A DNA stretch of 64,000 nucleotides, taken from Clostridiales bacterium (GTDB lineage: Bacteria; Bacillota; Clostridia; Oscillospirales; Oscillospiraceae). Below are positions 41,289 to 51,143 of this stretch, piece after piece. Under the pieces are notes generated by a model. That model worked only from the letters and a program-made list of their open reading frames with translations, searched no databases and was not told the DNA's origin. Within the stretch, counting starts at the first letter, position 1, and the number at the start of each line of letters is the position of its first letter. Where the stretch lies: the NCBI GenBank assembly GCA_029268065.1, contig JAJUHC010000016.1:1-64000 (forward strand). Direction: 5' to 3'. A program made the position numbers and the translations under genes.

Positions 41289-41406
41289 AAGCCCCCCCGG
41301 TTCAAATATGGTTTGTACCACATTCATATTCACCGGGAGGGCAATAAATACCAATTTTTTAAGTCAAGCCGCGGTTGTTCAAGCCGAGGGGCGCGACGGT
41401 ATGCGC

Positions 41407-41871
41407 CTACTGGTTTTCAAAGGAAATATTGACCTCCACGGGGACTCCGTCCGCGATAAGCTCCACGCAGAGTATCTGGTCCGAGCTCATCTTTACCGTG
41501 ACGTTTTCCCCTCTTAGCATGGTAGGCGTCGAAATATCTATTTTGATGCCCATATTGGAAAAGCTGGTGGCCGCGTTGGCCGTCAGCATATTTGTAAGCT
41601 CCGACACGGCGCTCCCGGCCATCTCGTCAAATTCCTCGATCGGCATGCCCATCATCATGGTTGAGGCAATTTTCTTAGCCGATTCAACCTCCAGCATATA
41701 TACGACGTTGCCTCTGATGTCTCCCACGAGGCCGAGCACTATGATTACTCCGGAGCCGGCGACTTCGTTCGTTTTCGCGCAGAGCTTGCCCAGCTTAATG
41801 TCGCAGAATCCCAGCTGCGGCATTACGGTCGTGAAGGATTCAATAAACGGGTTTACGCATTTTGCGTCCAT
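41407..41871 (-). CDS. Chemotaxis protein CheX-like
   Basis: CheX/CheC-type block AGSAVSELTNMLTANAATSFSNMGIKIDISTPTMLRG. Confidence 0.8.
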   Translation of the reverse strand: MDAKCVNPFIESFTTVMPQLGFCDIKLGKLCAKTNEVAGSGVIIVLGLVGDIRGNVVYMLEVESAKKIASTMMMGMPIEEFDEMAGSAVSELTNMLTANAATSFSNMGIKIDISTPTMLRGENVTVKMSSDQILCVELIADGVPVEVNISFENQ

Positions 41872-42725
41872 TCCGCATCCCCCTTTGTAAAGCCGACGTT
41901 AAGCAGGAATTCGCCGAGACTTGATTCCGCAATGGCCGTCATGGTAGTGAAGTTTGGCGCCGAGATGAGCACGCTGTCGCCGGTAAGTATGGAAGGAGGA
42001 GCCACTCGAAGCCCGAGGGCTTTATTTTTTCTGTTCAATATGGAACAGGCGTTGCCGGCAATAATGTTGGCGAATTCGGAGAGGGCCGCGACCATTTCGT
42101 CGTTGCTCTTCGGCTCCCTTTTGAAGACCGCCGCCGCTATGTTGTTTGCCGTTTCCTTTGAGATGTCAATAAGCATCCTGCCGGCAAACTTGCCTATAAT
42201 GCCTATAATAATCGACATTCCCTCCGACAGCTGCTCTTTTGAGCACGAAAACTCGGACTTATAGGTGAGCAGTGTCTTGGTCATCTTGTTGAGGCCGTCC
42301 AGCAGGGCTTCCTTAAAGACCGGAAAATACTCCTTTTGAAGATACTTGTACAACTCCTCGGTAGCCATTACTCTTGTGATCATCATTATGAGCTCGTCGC
42401 CGTCAAAAGGCTTCTGGATATATGCCGAAACCTTGTTTTTCTTCGCGTTGGCAACTATTTCATCGTCCATCATCGAGCTTATTACAATAACCTTGACGTT
42501 TTCGTCGATTTCATGTATCGCCCGCGTGCACTCAAGACCGTCGGTGCCGGGCAGCGTCATGTCCATAGTAACCAGATTCGGCTTTTTTTCTTTGACTACG
42601 GACTTTACCTCATCCAGTGAGCCGGCCTCCCCGACCACCTCATAACCGTTTGACTCGAGTATGTTTCTGATAAATGCGATCGAAAACGCCGAGTCGTCCA
42701 CTATGACTATTCTGATTTTTTCCAA
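41853..42725 (-). CDS. Response regulator receiver domain fused to CheX-like domain
   Basis: REC: RIVIVDDSAF…LVTMDMTLPGTDGLE…YIQKPF; C-terminal CheX-like ALSEFANIIAGNACSILNRKNKALGLRVAPPSILTGD. Confidence 0.85.
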   Translation of the reverse strand: MEKIRIVIVDDSAFSIAFIRNILESNGYEVVGEAGSLDEVKSVVKEKKPNLVTMDMTLPGTDGLECTRAIHEIDENVKVIVISSMMDDEIVANAKKNKVSAYIQKPFDGDELIMMITRVMATEELYKYLQKEYFPVFKEALLDGLNKMTKTLLTYKSEFSCSKEQLSEGMSIIIGIIGKFAGRMLIDISKETANNIAAAVFKREPKSNDEMVAALSEFANIIAGNACSILNRKNKALGLRVAPPSILTGDSVLISAPNFTTMTAIAESSLGEFLLNVGFTKGDAEWTQNA

Positions 42726-42839
42726 TTTTAATCACAACCTTTTCGGAGATTTTTCTCATACTTCCTTTCACAATATTTATCGGTCTGTTTTTTAAATTTT
42801 TCATGCCGTATTCAAAAAATATAAAAAATAAACAATAAA

Positions 42840-42888
42840 AAGCCCCGGGCGTCGGGATGGGCAAGCCATTTTCCGCTACCAAGGGCTT
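42840..42888 (-). terminator. Structured terminator-like element between yajC and the REC-CheX gene
   Basis: Minus strand AAGCCC…GGGGCTTTTTATTG with additional internal pairing. Confidence 0.5.
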
Positions 42889-42916
42889 AATTACAATATT
42901 TAGTATTAAAAAGCCG

Positions 42917-43225
42917 TTATTTGTTTTCCTTCTCCTTCTTCGGAACCGGCCTTGCGTTCGGATCGAAGCCGTTCTTTGTGGAAACGCCCCAGTTTTTTAT
43001 CTGAACGCGCACCCTGTCCTCTCCGGTCTCAATAACAAGCATATCGCCCTCGACGCTGATAACCTTTCCAACTATTCCGCCGATCGTCACCACTTCGTCG
43101 CCGGGAGCAATTTCTTTTCTCATCTGAGCGATGGCTTTTCTCTTCTTGCTGTCCGGGCGTATCATGAGGAAATAAAGAACTATGACCATGCCCACAAGAA
43201 AGATATAATAAGTGTATTGTTCCAT
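42917..43225 (-). CDS. yajC: Preprotein translocase subunit YajC
   Basis: YFLMIRPDSKKRKAIAQMRKEIAPGDEVVTIGGIVGKVISVEGD; adjacent to tgt/queA. Confidence 0.96.
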   Translation of the reverse strand: MEQYTYYIFLVGMVIVLYFLMIRPDSKKRKAIAQMRKEIAPGDEVVTIGGIVGKVISVEGDMLVIETGEDRVRVQIKNWGVSTKNGFDPNARPVPKKEKENK

Positions 43226-43307
43226 CTCTGAACCTCCTGTAATAATTCGGCGGAAAACTGCCTAACAGTTTTATTATATACGTTATCATGTAAAAATACA
43301 AGAATAA

Positions 43308-44438
43308 TTACTCAAGGCAAGCAAATTTTTCATAAAAGCGCAGTCTAAACTGGCTATAATCCCCAAATTCAAGCTCAAAACGAATTTTTTCCATTAATTT
43401 ATTGTAAAAATACAGATTATGGATAACGGCATGCCTCATGGCGAGCATTTCTTCAGCCTTAAAGAGATGCCTGAGGTATGCCCTCGAATAGCGCTTGCAT
43501 ACAGGGCAGCCGCAGCTCGGGTCGATGGGCAGCGGATCGTTCTCATATCTCTTGTTTCGGATGTTCAAGACACCGTCCCAGGTGTAGAGCCGCCCATGCC
43601 TTCCGTTCCTGGCGGGCATGACGCAGTCGAAAAAGTCTATGCCCCTGTAAACGCTTTCAATAATGTTCAGCGGCGTCCCTACGCCCATCAGATAGCGCGG
43701 CCTGTCCGCGGGCATGTGCTCCTCCACGCATTCTATCGTATCGTACATCTCCTCAGCGGTCTCGCCGACGGCCAGCCCCCCGATAGCATAGCCCGGCAAA
43801 TCCAGCTCTGCGATCCTGTCCATGTGTTCGCATCTGAGGTCCTTATAGGTGGCGCCCTGATTTATTCCGAAAAGCATCTGTCCCGGATTCACCGCCCCCG
43901 CTTCCCTGTTCAGGCGTTCCAGCTCGTCGCGGCAGCGGACGAGCCAGCGATAGGTACGGTCGCAGGATTTTTTCACGTAGTCGTATGCCGAAGGTATCTC
44001 TACGCACTCGTCGAAGGCCATCGCTATATCCGAGCCGAGGTTTGACTGTATCCGCATACTTTCCTCCGGCCCCATGAATATATGCCTTCCGTCAACGTGC
44101 GAATTGAATCTTACGCCCTCCTCGCTTATTTTTCTGAGTCCGGAGAGCGAATATATCTGAAAGCCTCCGCTGTCAGTCAGTATAGGTCCGTTCCAGTCCA
44201 TAAATCTGTGCAGGCCGCCAAGACTCCTTATAAGCCCGTCGCCCGGTCTCACATGCAGGTGGTAGGTATTTGAAAGCTCAATCTGACAGCCTATGCGCTC
44301 AAGGTCCTCCGACGAAAGAGCCCCTTTGATTGCCGCCTGAGTGCCTACGTTCATGAATACCGGAGTCTGCACGACTCCGTGCGGGGTTTCAAAGGAACCG
44401 AGCCTTGCCTTGCCCTGAGTACATTTAAGTTTAAACAT
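43308..44438 (-). CDS. tgt: Queuine tRNA-ribosyltransferase
   Basis: ILTDSGGFQIYSLSGLRKI, MLFGINQGATYKDLR, CGCPVC…YLRHLFKAEEMLA. Confidence 0.98.
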   Translation of the reverse strand: MFKLKCTQGKARLGSFETPHGVVQTPVFMNVGTQAAIKGALSSEDLERIGCQIELSNTYHLHVRPGDGLIRSLGGLHRFMDWNGPILTDSGGFQIYSLSGLRKISEEGVRFNSHVDGRHIFMGPEESMRIQSNLGSDIAMAFDECVEIPSAYDYVKKSCDRTYRWLVRCRDELERLNREAGAVNPGQMLFGINQGATYKDLRCEHMDRIAELDLPGYAIGGLAVGETAEEMYDTIECVEEHMPADRPRYLMGVGTPLNIIESVYRGIDFFDCVMPARNGRHGRLYTWDGVLNIRNKRYENDPLPIDPSCGCPVCKRYSRAYLRHLFKAEEMLAMRHAVIHNLYFYNKLMEKIRFELEFGDYSQFRLRFYEKFACLE

Positions 44439-44491
44439 ATATTCACCTTTGTATATACCTTTGTATAAAAGAGGACGGTTATCCCGTCCGC

Positions 44492-45514
44492 TCAAATTAT
44501 TATCGTCGCGTCCCCGAAACTGAAAAACCTGTACCGCTCCCTGATCGCTTCCTCATACGCCCTTATTATGTTTTCCCTTCCTGCGAGAGCCGAGACAAGC
44601 ATAATAAGGGTGCTCTCCGGAAGGTGAAAGTTGGTTATAAGCCCGTCGACGCACTTGAAGCGGTAGCCGGGATAAATAAAAATGTTAGTCCACCCGGCGT
44701 ATTCGCGCACAAAACCGCCCTCATCGCAGCGCGACTCGAGCGTTCGGCAGGATGTTGTTCCGCAGGAAATTATCCTGCCTCCGGCTCGCTTTGCGGCGTT
44801 TATCTTATCGGCGGTTTCCTTCGAAATCATACAGTATTCGGCGTGCATCTCGTGGTCCTCGATGTTTTCAGCCTTGACGGGGCGGAAGGTGCCGAGTCCG
44901 ACGTGGAGGGTAATGCAGGCGATAAGCACTCCTTTTTCCTCAAGCTCCTTAAGCAGCTCTTTGGTGAAGTGCAGCCCCGCGGTAGGCGCCGCCGCCGAGC
45001 CGGGCTCCTTTGAATAAACGGTCTGGTACCGCTCCGAGTCCAGCAGCTCCTCTTTAATGTACGGAGGCAGGGGCATTTTGCCCAGCCTTTCGAGTATCTC
45101 CAGAAATATTCCCTCGTACTTAAATTCAATAAGCCTGTTTCCGCCGGGAGCCTTGTCCAATACCACCGCGCTCAGCTCCCCGTCCCCGAAAACCAGCTTC
45201 GTTCCCGGTTCGGTTTTTTTACCCGGCCTCGTAAGACACTCCCAAACCTTATTGCCTTTGTCCGTCAGGAGCACGACCTCAACCGCGCCTCCGCTTTCAC
45301 GCCTGCCGAAGAGCCTCGCCGGAATGACCCGCGAATCGTTCAGCACCAGGCAGTCGCCCGGCTTAACAAGACTCGGAAGGTCGTAAAAATGCAGGTGCCT
45401 GATGTTGCCCGAAAGCTTGTCGATCTCCATGAGCCTTGAATGGTCGCGCTTTTCGATAGGCGTCTGTGCGATAAGCTCCTCAGGCAGCTCAAAGTAAAAG
45501 TCACTCTTTTTCAT
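44492..45514 (-). CDS. queA: S-adenosylmethionine:tRNA ribosyltransferase-isomerase
   Basis: [50 protein letters not shown]. Confidence 0.98.
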   Translation of the reverse strand: MKKSDFYFELPEELIAQTPIEKRDHSRLMEIDKLSGNIRHLHFYDLPSLVKPGDCLVLNDSRVIPARLFGRRESGGAVEVVLLTDKGNKVWECLTRPGKKTEPGTKLVFGDGELSAVVLDKAPGGNRLIEFKYEGIFLEILERLGKMPLPPYIKEELLDSERYQTVYSKEPGSAAAPTAGLHFTKELLKELEEKGVLIACITLHVGLGTFRPVKAENIEDHEMHAEYCMISKETADKINAAKRAGGRIISCGTTSCRTLESRCDEGGFVREYAGWTNIFIYPGYRFKCVDGLITNFHLPESTLIMLVSALAGRENIIRAYEEAIRERYRFFSFGDATIII

Positions 45515-46941
45515 GCTATGGTGACCCCGTTGAAGTAGTATTTTATGATTTCGTCATAAGTCTTTCCCAGCTGAGCCATTGCCTTTGCGCCGTACTGGCT
45601 CATACCGACATTATGCCCCCATCCCGACCCGTTTACAACATAGGTTGCCCCGGTTTGAGGGCGGCCGCTGCCGTAGGAATCGATGGTCTGCAGCCCGCTG
45701 CCGGTCATTACCGAGATTTTTCCGGATTCAACCGCAACCTTTGAAACTCCGCCGTCGCCACCTGTCGCAAAGGTTGAGAATATGCTTTCGAGTGGATTGT
45801 CGCCGCTGTTGATAAAGAGTCCCGTCTTGGTGCTTGAGGAACCGGTTATGGTAAAGCGCTGGCTGTAAGTGTACTTGCCGAGCGCGGAGCTGCAAAGGAT
45901 GTTACCGGCCTCCTGCTTTTTTACGGTTACCGAAGTCTTGCCGTCGCTGAAGGTAAGCGAGAGTATGTTTCCGACCGAGGTATAGGTCGGAGTGACGCTC
46001 GTAACGGTACCTATCTCATACCCGTTCTTTTTTAATAACTCTGTTATTTCGGCGGCGGTGTATGTAAACGTCCAATTGCTTTTACCGGTATCAACGGATT
46101 GTTCGTAATCGTCAAATTTGGCGACGAGGTAAGGGAGCGCGGTAACCCATACGTTCTCGCTGGATTCGGTGGCACCGCCGTTGGAGGAATAGAAGAAGGT
46201 TGTGCAGGGCTTGTCGTTATAAAGCACGTACTTGCCCGCCGTACCGTCCACTGCGGCGTCGGAGTTCGCGGTCGCAAACGAAGTTCCGGCGTACACCTGG
46301 CAATGATCGGTGTCGCATACGTCGAAATCGCCGTGGGCATTCAGGTGGTTCGCGACGAAATTCCTTGCACACATGGCCTGCGCCTTCAAAGCCTCCAGAG
46401 GCCAGGAGGCGGACATCTCCACGGGGACCACGCCCTTGACGTAATCCTCGATATTCACAACGTTAATTACCTGCATTTTACCGCTTTTCAGGGCTGTGAC
46501 TTCAAAGCCGCCATAATACTTGTAGTTCCAGTTAGTACCCGTAATGGATTTGGCGGTGCCGCTGTCGACAGGCATAATCGCAAGCGCGGCCGTGGCCGCT
46601 GCCGCCTGGTACAGTACGGTGTTGTCAGAAGGGTTTGTAACTACGAGAACTCCGTTTTTGACGTTAACGTCTATGGAGCTGAGGCCCGCGGCGGTTGTGA
46701 CCGTACCCTTTACAAACTTCCTTGAAGCATCGAAGCTTCCGAAGCTGAAGCCCTTGCCCACGACGTTGCTGAGCCTAAGCGTGGACATGGCGGTTCCGTT
46801 TCCTTCATAGCAAAGCCCTATCCTGAGCGTCGTCACCGGGTTTGTGTATGCCCGGGCGGCAGGAGCTCCGGAAAAAAGTATCGATAAGGCAGCTGAAATG
46901 AAAATCGCGGGACGAAGGATTCTGTTTATAATCTTTGACAT
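45511..46941 (-). CDS. SpoIID/LytB domain-containing protein
   Basis: [59 protein letters not shown]; signal peptide. Confidence 0.95.
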   Translation of the reverse strand: MSKIINRILRPAIFISAALSILFSGAPAARAYTNPVTTLRIGLCYEGNGTAMSTLRLSNVVGKGFSFGSFDASRKFVKGTVTTAAGLSSIDVNVKNGVLVVTNPSDNTVLYQAAAATAALAIMPVDSGTAKSITGTNWNYKYYGGFEVTALKSGKMQVINVVNIEDYVKGVVPVEMSASWPLEALKAQAMCARNFVANHLNAHGDFDVCDTDHCQVYAGTSFATANSDAAVDGTAGKYVLYNDKPCTTFFYSSNGGATESSENVWVTALPYLVAKFDDYEQSVDTGKSNWTFTYTAAEITELLKKNGYEIGTVTSVTPTYTSVGNILSLTFSDGKTSVTVKKQEAGNILCSSALGKYTYSQRFTITGSSSTKTGLFINSGDNPLESIFSTFATGGDGGVSKVAVESGKISVMTGSGLQTIDSYGSGRPQTGATYVVNGSGWGHNVGMSQYGAKAMAQLGKTYDEIIKYYFNGVTIA

Positions 46942-47011
46942 GTATCTGACTCCGCTGTATGTATTAGTATTTTTTTTATTGGCAAAAACGAAAATAATAA
47001 ATAAAATAATA

Positions 47012-47040
47012 TTGACACGGTCAATATCGCGTGATAATAT
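47012..47040 (+). promoter_or_regulatory. SigA-type promoter for the lysine-riboswitch/asd operon
   Basis: TTGACA (47012-47017), 17-nt spacer, TAATAT (47035-47040). Confidence 0.8.
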
Positions 47041-47055
47041 GGCTAAAATAATTGC

Positions 47056-47225
47056 AGCGTAGAGGCGCGGCCTTAATGATTATAAGCGGCGAGGACTCCG
47101 GTGTCCGGTGACCCGCTTTGAAAGGTAAGGCTGCCGAAGCTCAGGCGGGATCGGAGCCGCGTGTGCTGGTCTAAGGGTTAAGAGCCCTTCGACTGTCATC
47201 CTGAGGATGGAGAGCTAACTGCTTT
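47056..47225 (+). ncRNA. Lysine riboswitch (L box)
   Basis: AGAGGCGCGGCC…ATGATTATAAGCGGC…GAAAGGTAAGGCTGCCGAAG…GTGCTGGTCTAAGG…ACTGTCATCCTGAGGATGGAGAGCTA, upstream of asd-dapA-dapB. Confidence 0.92.
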
Positions 47226-47270
47226 TGAAATATAAGCTTCCCTCAAACCGACGGGGACATTATATTACAA

Positions 47271-47298
47271 AATCAGCTGGTTTTTCAACCCGCTGATT
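47271..47298 (+). terminator. Riboswitch-associated leader terminator
   Basis: AATCAGC-t-GGTT-tttc-AACC-c-GCTGATT followed by ATTATTATTTTA. Confidence 0.8.
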
Positions 47299-47381
47299 AT
47301 TATTTTATCGATAATTAATATTTTCCATAGATACTCTGTCAGATATTGAGTTAATATATAAAAACTAGTCGGAGGTACAGT

Positions 47382-48458
47382 ATGAAAAAGTATAAAGTGG
47401 GAGTAATCGGTGGAACAGGAATGGTTGGGCAGCGCTTTGTGTCGCTGATGGAAAATCATCCCTGGTTCAACCTTACGGTAATCGCAGCAAGTCCGCGCAG
47501 CGCCGGCAAAACATATGCGGACGCAGTCGGAGCCCGCTGGGCCCTCGAAACCCCCATGCCGGAAAAGTTTAAAGGAATTATCGTCAAGGACGCGGAAGCC
47601 GACGCCGAGGCGATTGCCTCTGAGGTCGATTTCGTTTTTTCAGCGGTTGATATGAAGAAGGACGAAATAAAGGCGCTTGAGGAAAAATACGCGAAATTCG
47701 AGTGTCCGGTTGTTTCCAATAACAGCGCCCACCGCTGGACGCCCGACGTTCCGATGGTGGTTCCCGAAATAAATCCCGAGCATATAAAGGTAATCGAGGC
47801 TCAGAGAAAACGTCTCGGCACAAAGCGCGGTTTTATCGCGGTGAAATCTAACTGCTCGCTGCAGAGCTATATTCCGGCCCTTCATCCCCTCCGCGGTTTC
47901 GGTATCGAGAAGGTTCTCGTCTGCACATACCAGGCGATCTCCGGAGCCGGCAAGACCTTCGAGACCTGGCCTGAAATGCTGGACAACGTGATTCCCTATA
48001 TAGGCGGCGAGGAGGAAAAATCCGAGCAGGAGCCGATGAAGCTTTGGGGAAAGGTCGAAAACGGAGTCATAGTAAACGCGTCCTCCCCCTCCATAACGGC
48101 GCAGTGCATCAGAGTACCCGCTTCGAACGGTCATATGGCGGCGGTGTTCGTGTCGTTCAGGAAAAAGCCTGAAATGGAGGAGATGCTCAGGCTCTGGAAA
48201 TCCTTTGCCGGCAGGGCACAGGAGCTCAATCTTCCCACGGCGCCAAAACAGTTCCTGCACTACTTTGAAGAGGAGAACAGGCCTCAGACAAAGCTCGACA
48301 GAAACCTCGAAAACGGCATGGCGGTTTCAATCGGACGCCTTCGCCCCGACACCCAGTATGATTACAAGTTCGTCTGCCTTTCACACAATACTCTTAGGGG
48401 CGCGGCCGGCGGAGCGGTACTGCTCGCCGAGCTGCTCTGCGCGGAAAACTACATTTAA
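47382..48458 (+). CDS. asd: Aspartate-semialdehyde dehydrogenase
   Basis: KVGVIGGTGMVGQRFVSLMENHPWF; VKSNCSLQSYIPAL; YQAISGAGKTFETWPEM. Confidence 0.97.
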   Translation: MKKYKVGVIGGTGMVGQRFVSLMENHPWFNLTVIAASPRSAGKTYADAVGARWALETPMPEKFKGIIVKDAEADAEAIASEVDFVFSAVDMKKDEIKALEEKYAKFECPVVSNNSAHRWTPDVPMVVPEINPEHIKVIEAQRKRLGTKRGFIAVKSNCSLQSYIPALHPLRGFGIEKVLVCTYQAISGAGKTFETWPEMLDNVIPYIGGEEEKSEQEPMKLWGKVENGVIVNASSPSITAQCIRVPASNGHMAAVFVSFRKKPEMEEMLRLWKSFAGRAQELNLPTAPKQFLHYFEEENRPQTKLDRNLENGMAVSIGRLRPDTQYDYKFVCLSHNTLRGAAGGAVLLAELLCAENYI

Positions 48459-48487
48459 CAACATAATTGCAATTGGAGGATGACATT

Positions 48488-49375
48488 ATGAAGACACCCG
48501 TATTCACCGGAAGCGGCGTTGCGATAGTCACACCGTTTAAGGACGGCAAGGTAAATTTTGAAAAGCTCGCAGAGCTTATCGACTTTCAGATAGACGGCGG
48601 CACCTCGTCCATTATAATCTGCGGCACCACGGGTGAAAGCGCCACCCAGTCTCTCGAGGAGCATGCCGCGACAGTTGACTTCTGCGTAAAGCACACTAAC
48701 GGACGCGTGCCCGTAATAGCGGGCGCCGGCAGCAACGACACGATGGCGTCGAAGTTCCTTTGCCAGCACGCCGAGAAATCAGGCGCCGACGCGCTGCTGA
48801 TAGTAACCCCCTACTACAACAAGGCTACCCAGAAGGGTCTTATAAAGCATTACATGACCCTTGCCGACTGCGTCAATATCCCGATCATCCTGTATAACGT
48901 ACCGAGCCGCACCGGCTGCGGCTTCACCGCTGAGACCTATTACGAGCTTTCAAAGCACCCGAACATCAACGGCGTAAAGGAAGCTTCGGGAAACTTCACC
49001 CTCGTCAATACTGCCATGTCCATGTGCGGCGACGACCTCTACTTCTGGAGCGGCAACGACTCCGATGCGCTTCCCATGATGTCGCTGGGCGCCAAGGGCG
49101 TAATCTCGGTAATTGCCAACCTGATGCCCGAGCTGACGGCAAAAATATGCGAGTACGCGCTTAAGGAGGATTTTGTTTCCGCCCGCAAGCTGCACCTTCA
49201 GTATGTCCAGCTCATGGAATCCATGTTCATCGAGGTAAACCCCATTCCGATCAAAACCGCCATGAATCTTGCCGGCATGGACGTCGGCGAGCTCAGGCTT
49301 CCCCTCTGCGAGATGGAGCCCTCCAACCTCGAAAAGCTGAAGAAGGCCATGGGCGCAAAGGGATTCAAGGTATAA
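48488..49375 (+). CDS. dapA: 4-hydroxy-tetrahydrodipicolinate synthase
   Basis: GSGVAIVTPFKDGKVNFEKL, CGTTGESATQS, YNVPSRTGCGF. ATG at 48488 after GGAGGATGAC. Confidence 0.98.
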   Translation: MKTPVFTGSGVAIVTPFKDGKVNFEKLAELIDFQIDGGTSSIIICGTTGESATQSLEEHAATVDFCVKHTNGRVPVIAGAGSNDTMASKFLCQHAEKSGADALLIVTPYYNKATQKGLIKHYMTLADCVNIPIILYNVPSRTGCGFTAETYYELSKHPNINGVKEASGNFTLVNTAMSMCGDDLYFWSGNDSDALPMMSLGAKGVISVIANLMPELTAKICEYALKEDFVSARKLHLQYVQLMESMFIEVNPIPIKTAMNLAGMDVGELRLPLCEMEPSNLEKLKKAMGAKGFKV

Positions 49376-49399
49376 AAAATACATAGAAAAGAGTGAGGC

Positions 49400-50161
49400 T
49401 TGATGATTAAAATAATTATTTCCGGCTGCAACGGGCGCATGGGTCAGTTTGTCGCGGCTGCCTGCCGCGCGGACGAGGACCTGAAGGTCGTAGCGGGCTT
49501 TGACATAAACCCGGTAAAGCTCTCCGACTTCCCTGTTTATTCCGACCCGATGGAGTTTGGGGGCAGCGCGGACGTTGCGGTCGATTTTTCGAATCCTGCG
49601 GCACTTCCCGGTCTCCTCACCTACTGCGAGGCCCGCAGGCTGCCTGTTGTTCTCTGTACCACAGGATACTCCGAAGCACATTTGGCGATGATAAGCAAAG
49701 CGGCTGAGTCCATTCCAGTGTTTAAGTCCGCCAATATGACCATAGGCATAAACCTGCTTATGCGCCTTGTCAAGGAAGCTGCGGAGGTTCTCGGGGCGGG
49801 CTTCGATATCGAAATCGTCGAGCGTCATCACAACAAAAAGATCGACGCGCCGAGCGGCACGGCGCTCATGCTTGCCTCCGCGGCCGCTTCCGGGCTTGAT
49901 TACTCGCCTGAATACGTTTATGAAAGAGAAAGCGTGAGAAAGGAACGAGGGAAGAAGGAAATCGGCATTTCCGCGGTGCGGGGCGGTACGATTCCCGGTG
50001 AACACGAGGTGATATTCGCGGGAAACAACGAGGTCATCGAGTTCAAGCACACGGTATACTCCCGCGAGGTTTTCGCGGCTGGAGCCGTGAGGGCGGCCAA
50101 GTATCTGGCAAAGCAGAAAACGCCGCGAATATACGATATGAACGACGCGCTTTTCGGCTGA
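49400..50161 (+). CDS. dapB: 4-hydroxy-tetrahydrodipicolinate reductase
   Basis: IIISGCNGRMGQFV; EIVERHHNKKIDAPSGTAL; GGTIPGEHEVIFAG. Confidence 0.98.
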   Translation: MMIKIIISGCNGRMGQFVAAACRADEDLKVVAGFDINPVKLSDFPVYSDPMEFGGSADVAVDFSNPAALPGLLTYCEARRLPVVLCTTGYSEAHLAMISKAAESIPVFKSANMTIGINLLMRLVKEAAEVLGAGFDIEIVERHHNKKIDAPSGTALMLASAAASGLDYSPEYVYERESVRKERGKKEIGISAVRGGTIPGEHEVIFAGNNEVIEFKHTVYSREVFAAGAVRAAKYLAKQKTPRIYDMNDALFG

Positions 50162-50173
50162 AAATTTAAAATT

Positions 50174-50204
50174 ACGGCGGCAAGGTATCTGTCCTTGCCG
50201 CCGT
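50174..50204. terminator. Terminator between dapB and convergent AraC-family gene
   Basis: ACGGCGGCAAGG-tatctgt-CCTTGCCGCCGT followed by TTCTTTT. Confidence 0.85.
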
Positions 50205-50209
50205 TTCTT

Positions 50210-51067
50210 TTACTTTTTAACGATTGGAAGCCAGACCTCGCATTTGTAGTTATCGGAGAACTGGTCGCCTTCAAAATAAAGCTCTATGTCCGGCGCGTTT
50301 GCGTATTCGTAGCCCGAGCTCGGAAGCCATTCCGTAACGATGCGTTTCTGAAGCGACTGTATCGCGTCGGGCATAGCCCCTACGCATTCGAAAATCGCCC
50401 ATGTGGCTTCTGGCACCGTGAATTCCTCCATTCCGTCAGGAGCGGCCTTATCTGTCGAAACGGCAATGTAATAATCAAAGTTCTGGCTCGGAGCGTATGT
50501 GCACAAGCCGATCACTCCGAAGGGTTCCCTGTTTATAAGTCCGCACAGCTTAGATATGACGCCATCCTTGTGAGCCTTTTGCCAGAGCTTCGGCACCTTT
50601 GCAAACGATTCCTCGATCCCCGATATAAATTTTTCCTTAATTCCGACGATCCTGAATGCTTCCCTTTTTTCGATTCTGTAATTCATTTCCGCTTCTCCTT
50701 TAATCATAATTTTGAAGCTGATTGGCGGATAGGCCTTCAGGCAGGTACCCTTTTTCCGGGCGGACGAGGGCGCGATGCCGTGAACGCTTTGAAAAGCGCG
50801 GTTGAACGCCGTCGGCGAATCGTAACCGTACCTAAGCGCTACGTCGATAACCTTTTCCCCGCCGTCCTGAAGATCCATCGCCGCCATTGTCATTCTGCGC
50901 CTTCGGATATATTCGGACAGTGGCATGTCCGCGATATACGAGAACATCCTTTGAAAATGAAAGGTCGAGCATCTTGCCGTGCGCGCGGCGGTTTCAAGGT
51001 CGATTTCGCCCTGCAGATTGCGCTCGATATACTGCATTGCTTCGTTCAGACATTCCAGCCAATCCAT
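50210..51067 (-). CDS. AraC family transcriptional regulator with GyrI-like effector-binding domain
   Basis: N-terminal AraC HTH (LETAARTARCSTFHFQRMFSYIADMPLSEYIRRRRM); C-terminal GyrI-like region. Confidence 0.88.
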   Translation of the reverse strand: MDWLECLNEAMQYIERNLQGEIDLETAARTARCSTFHFQRMFSYIADMPLSEYIRRRRMTMAAMDLQDGGEKVIDVALRYGYDSPTAFNRAFQSVHGIAPSSARKKGTCLKAYPPISFKIMIKGEAEMNYRIEKREAFRIVGIKEKFISGIEESFAKVPKLWQKAHKDGVISKLCGLINREPFGVIGLCTYAPSQNFDYYIAVSTDKAAPDGMEEFTVPEATWAIFECVGAMPDAIQSLQKRIVTEWLPSSGYEYANAPDIELYFEGDQFSDNYKCEVWLPIVKK

Positions 51068-51143
51068 TCCATCACCTCCAAGCGATTAAAGTTTAATAGT
51101 TTTCCGGATTGATTTCCTCTCATTATCTGCACGATTATGAGAG

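Noticed and set aside
46950-47060. Possible tRNA or T-box in the asd leader
   Set aside because: Sequence elements fit the lysine riboswitch throughout; no T-box TGGNACCGCG-type motif or cloverleaf seen.
48950-50050. 366-aa ORF on the minus strand antisense to dapA-dapB
   Set aside because: Fully covered by two unmistakable genes on the + strand; composition matches an antisense shadow ORF and no domain is recognisable.
50195-51112. 305-aa + strand ORF opposite the AraC-family gene
   Set aside because: The minus-strand frame has a clear AraC HTH; the + frame has no recognisable motif.
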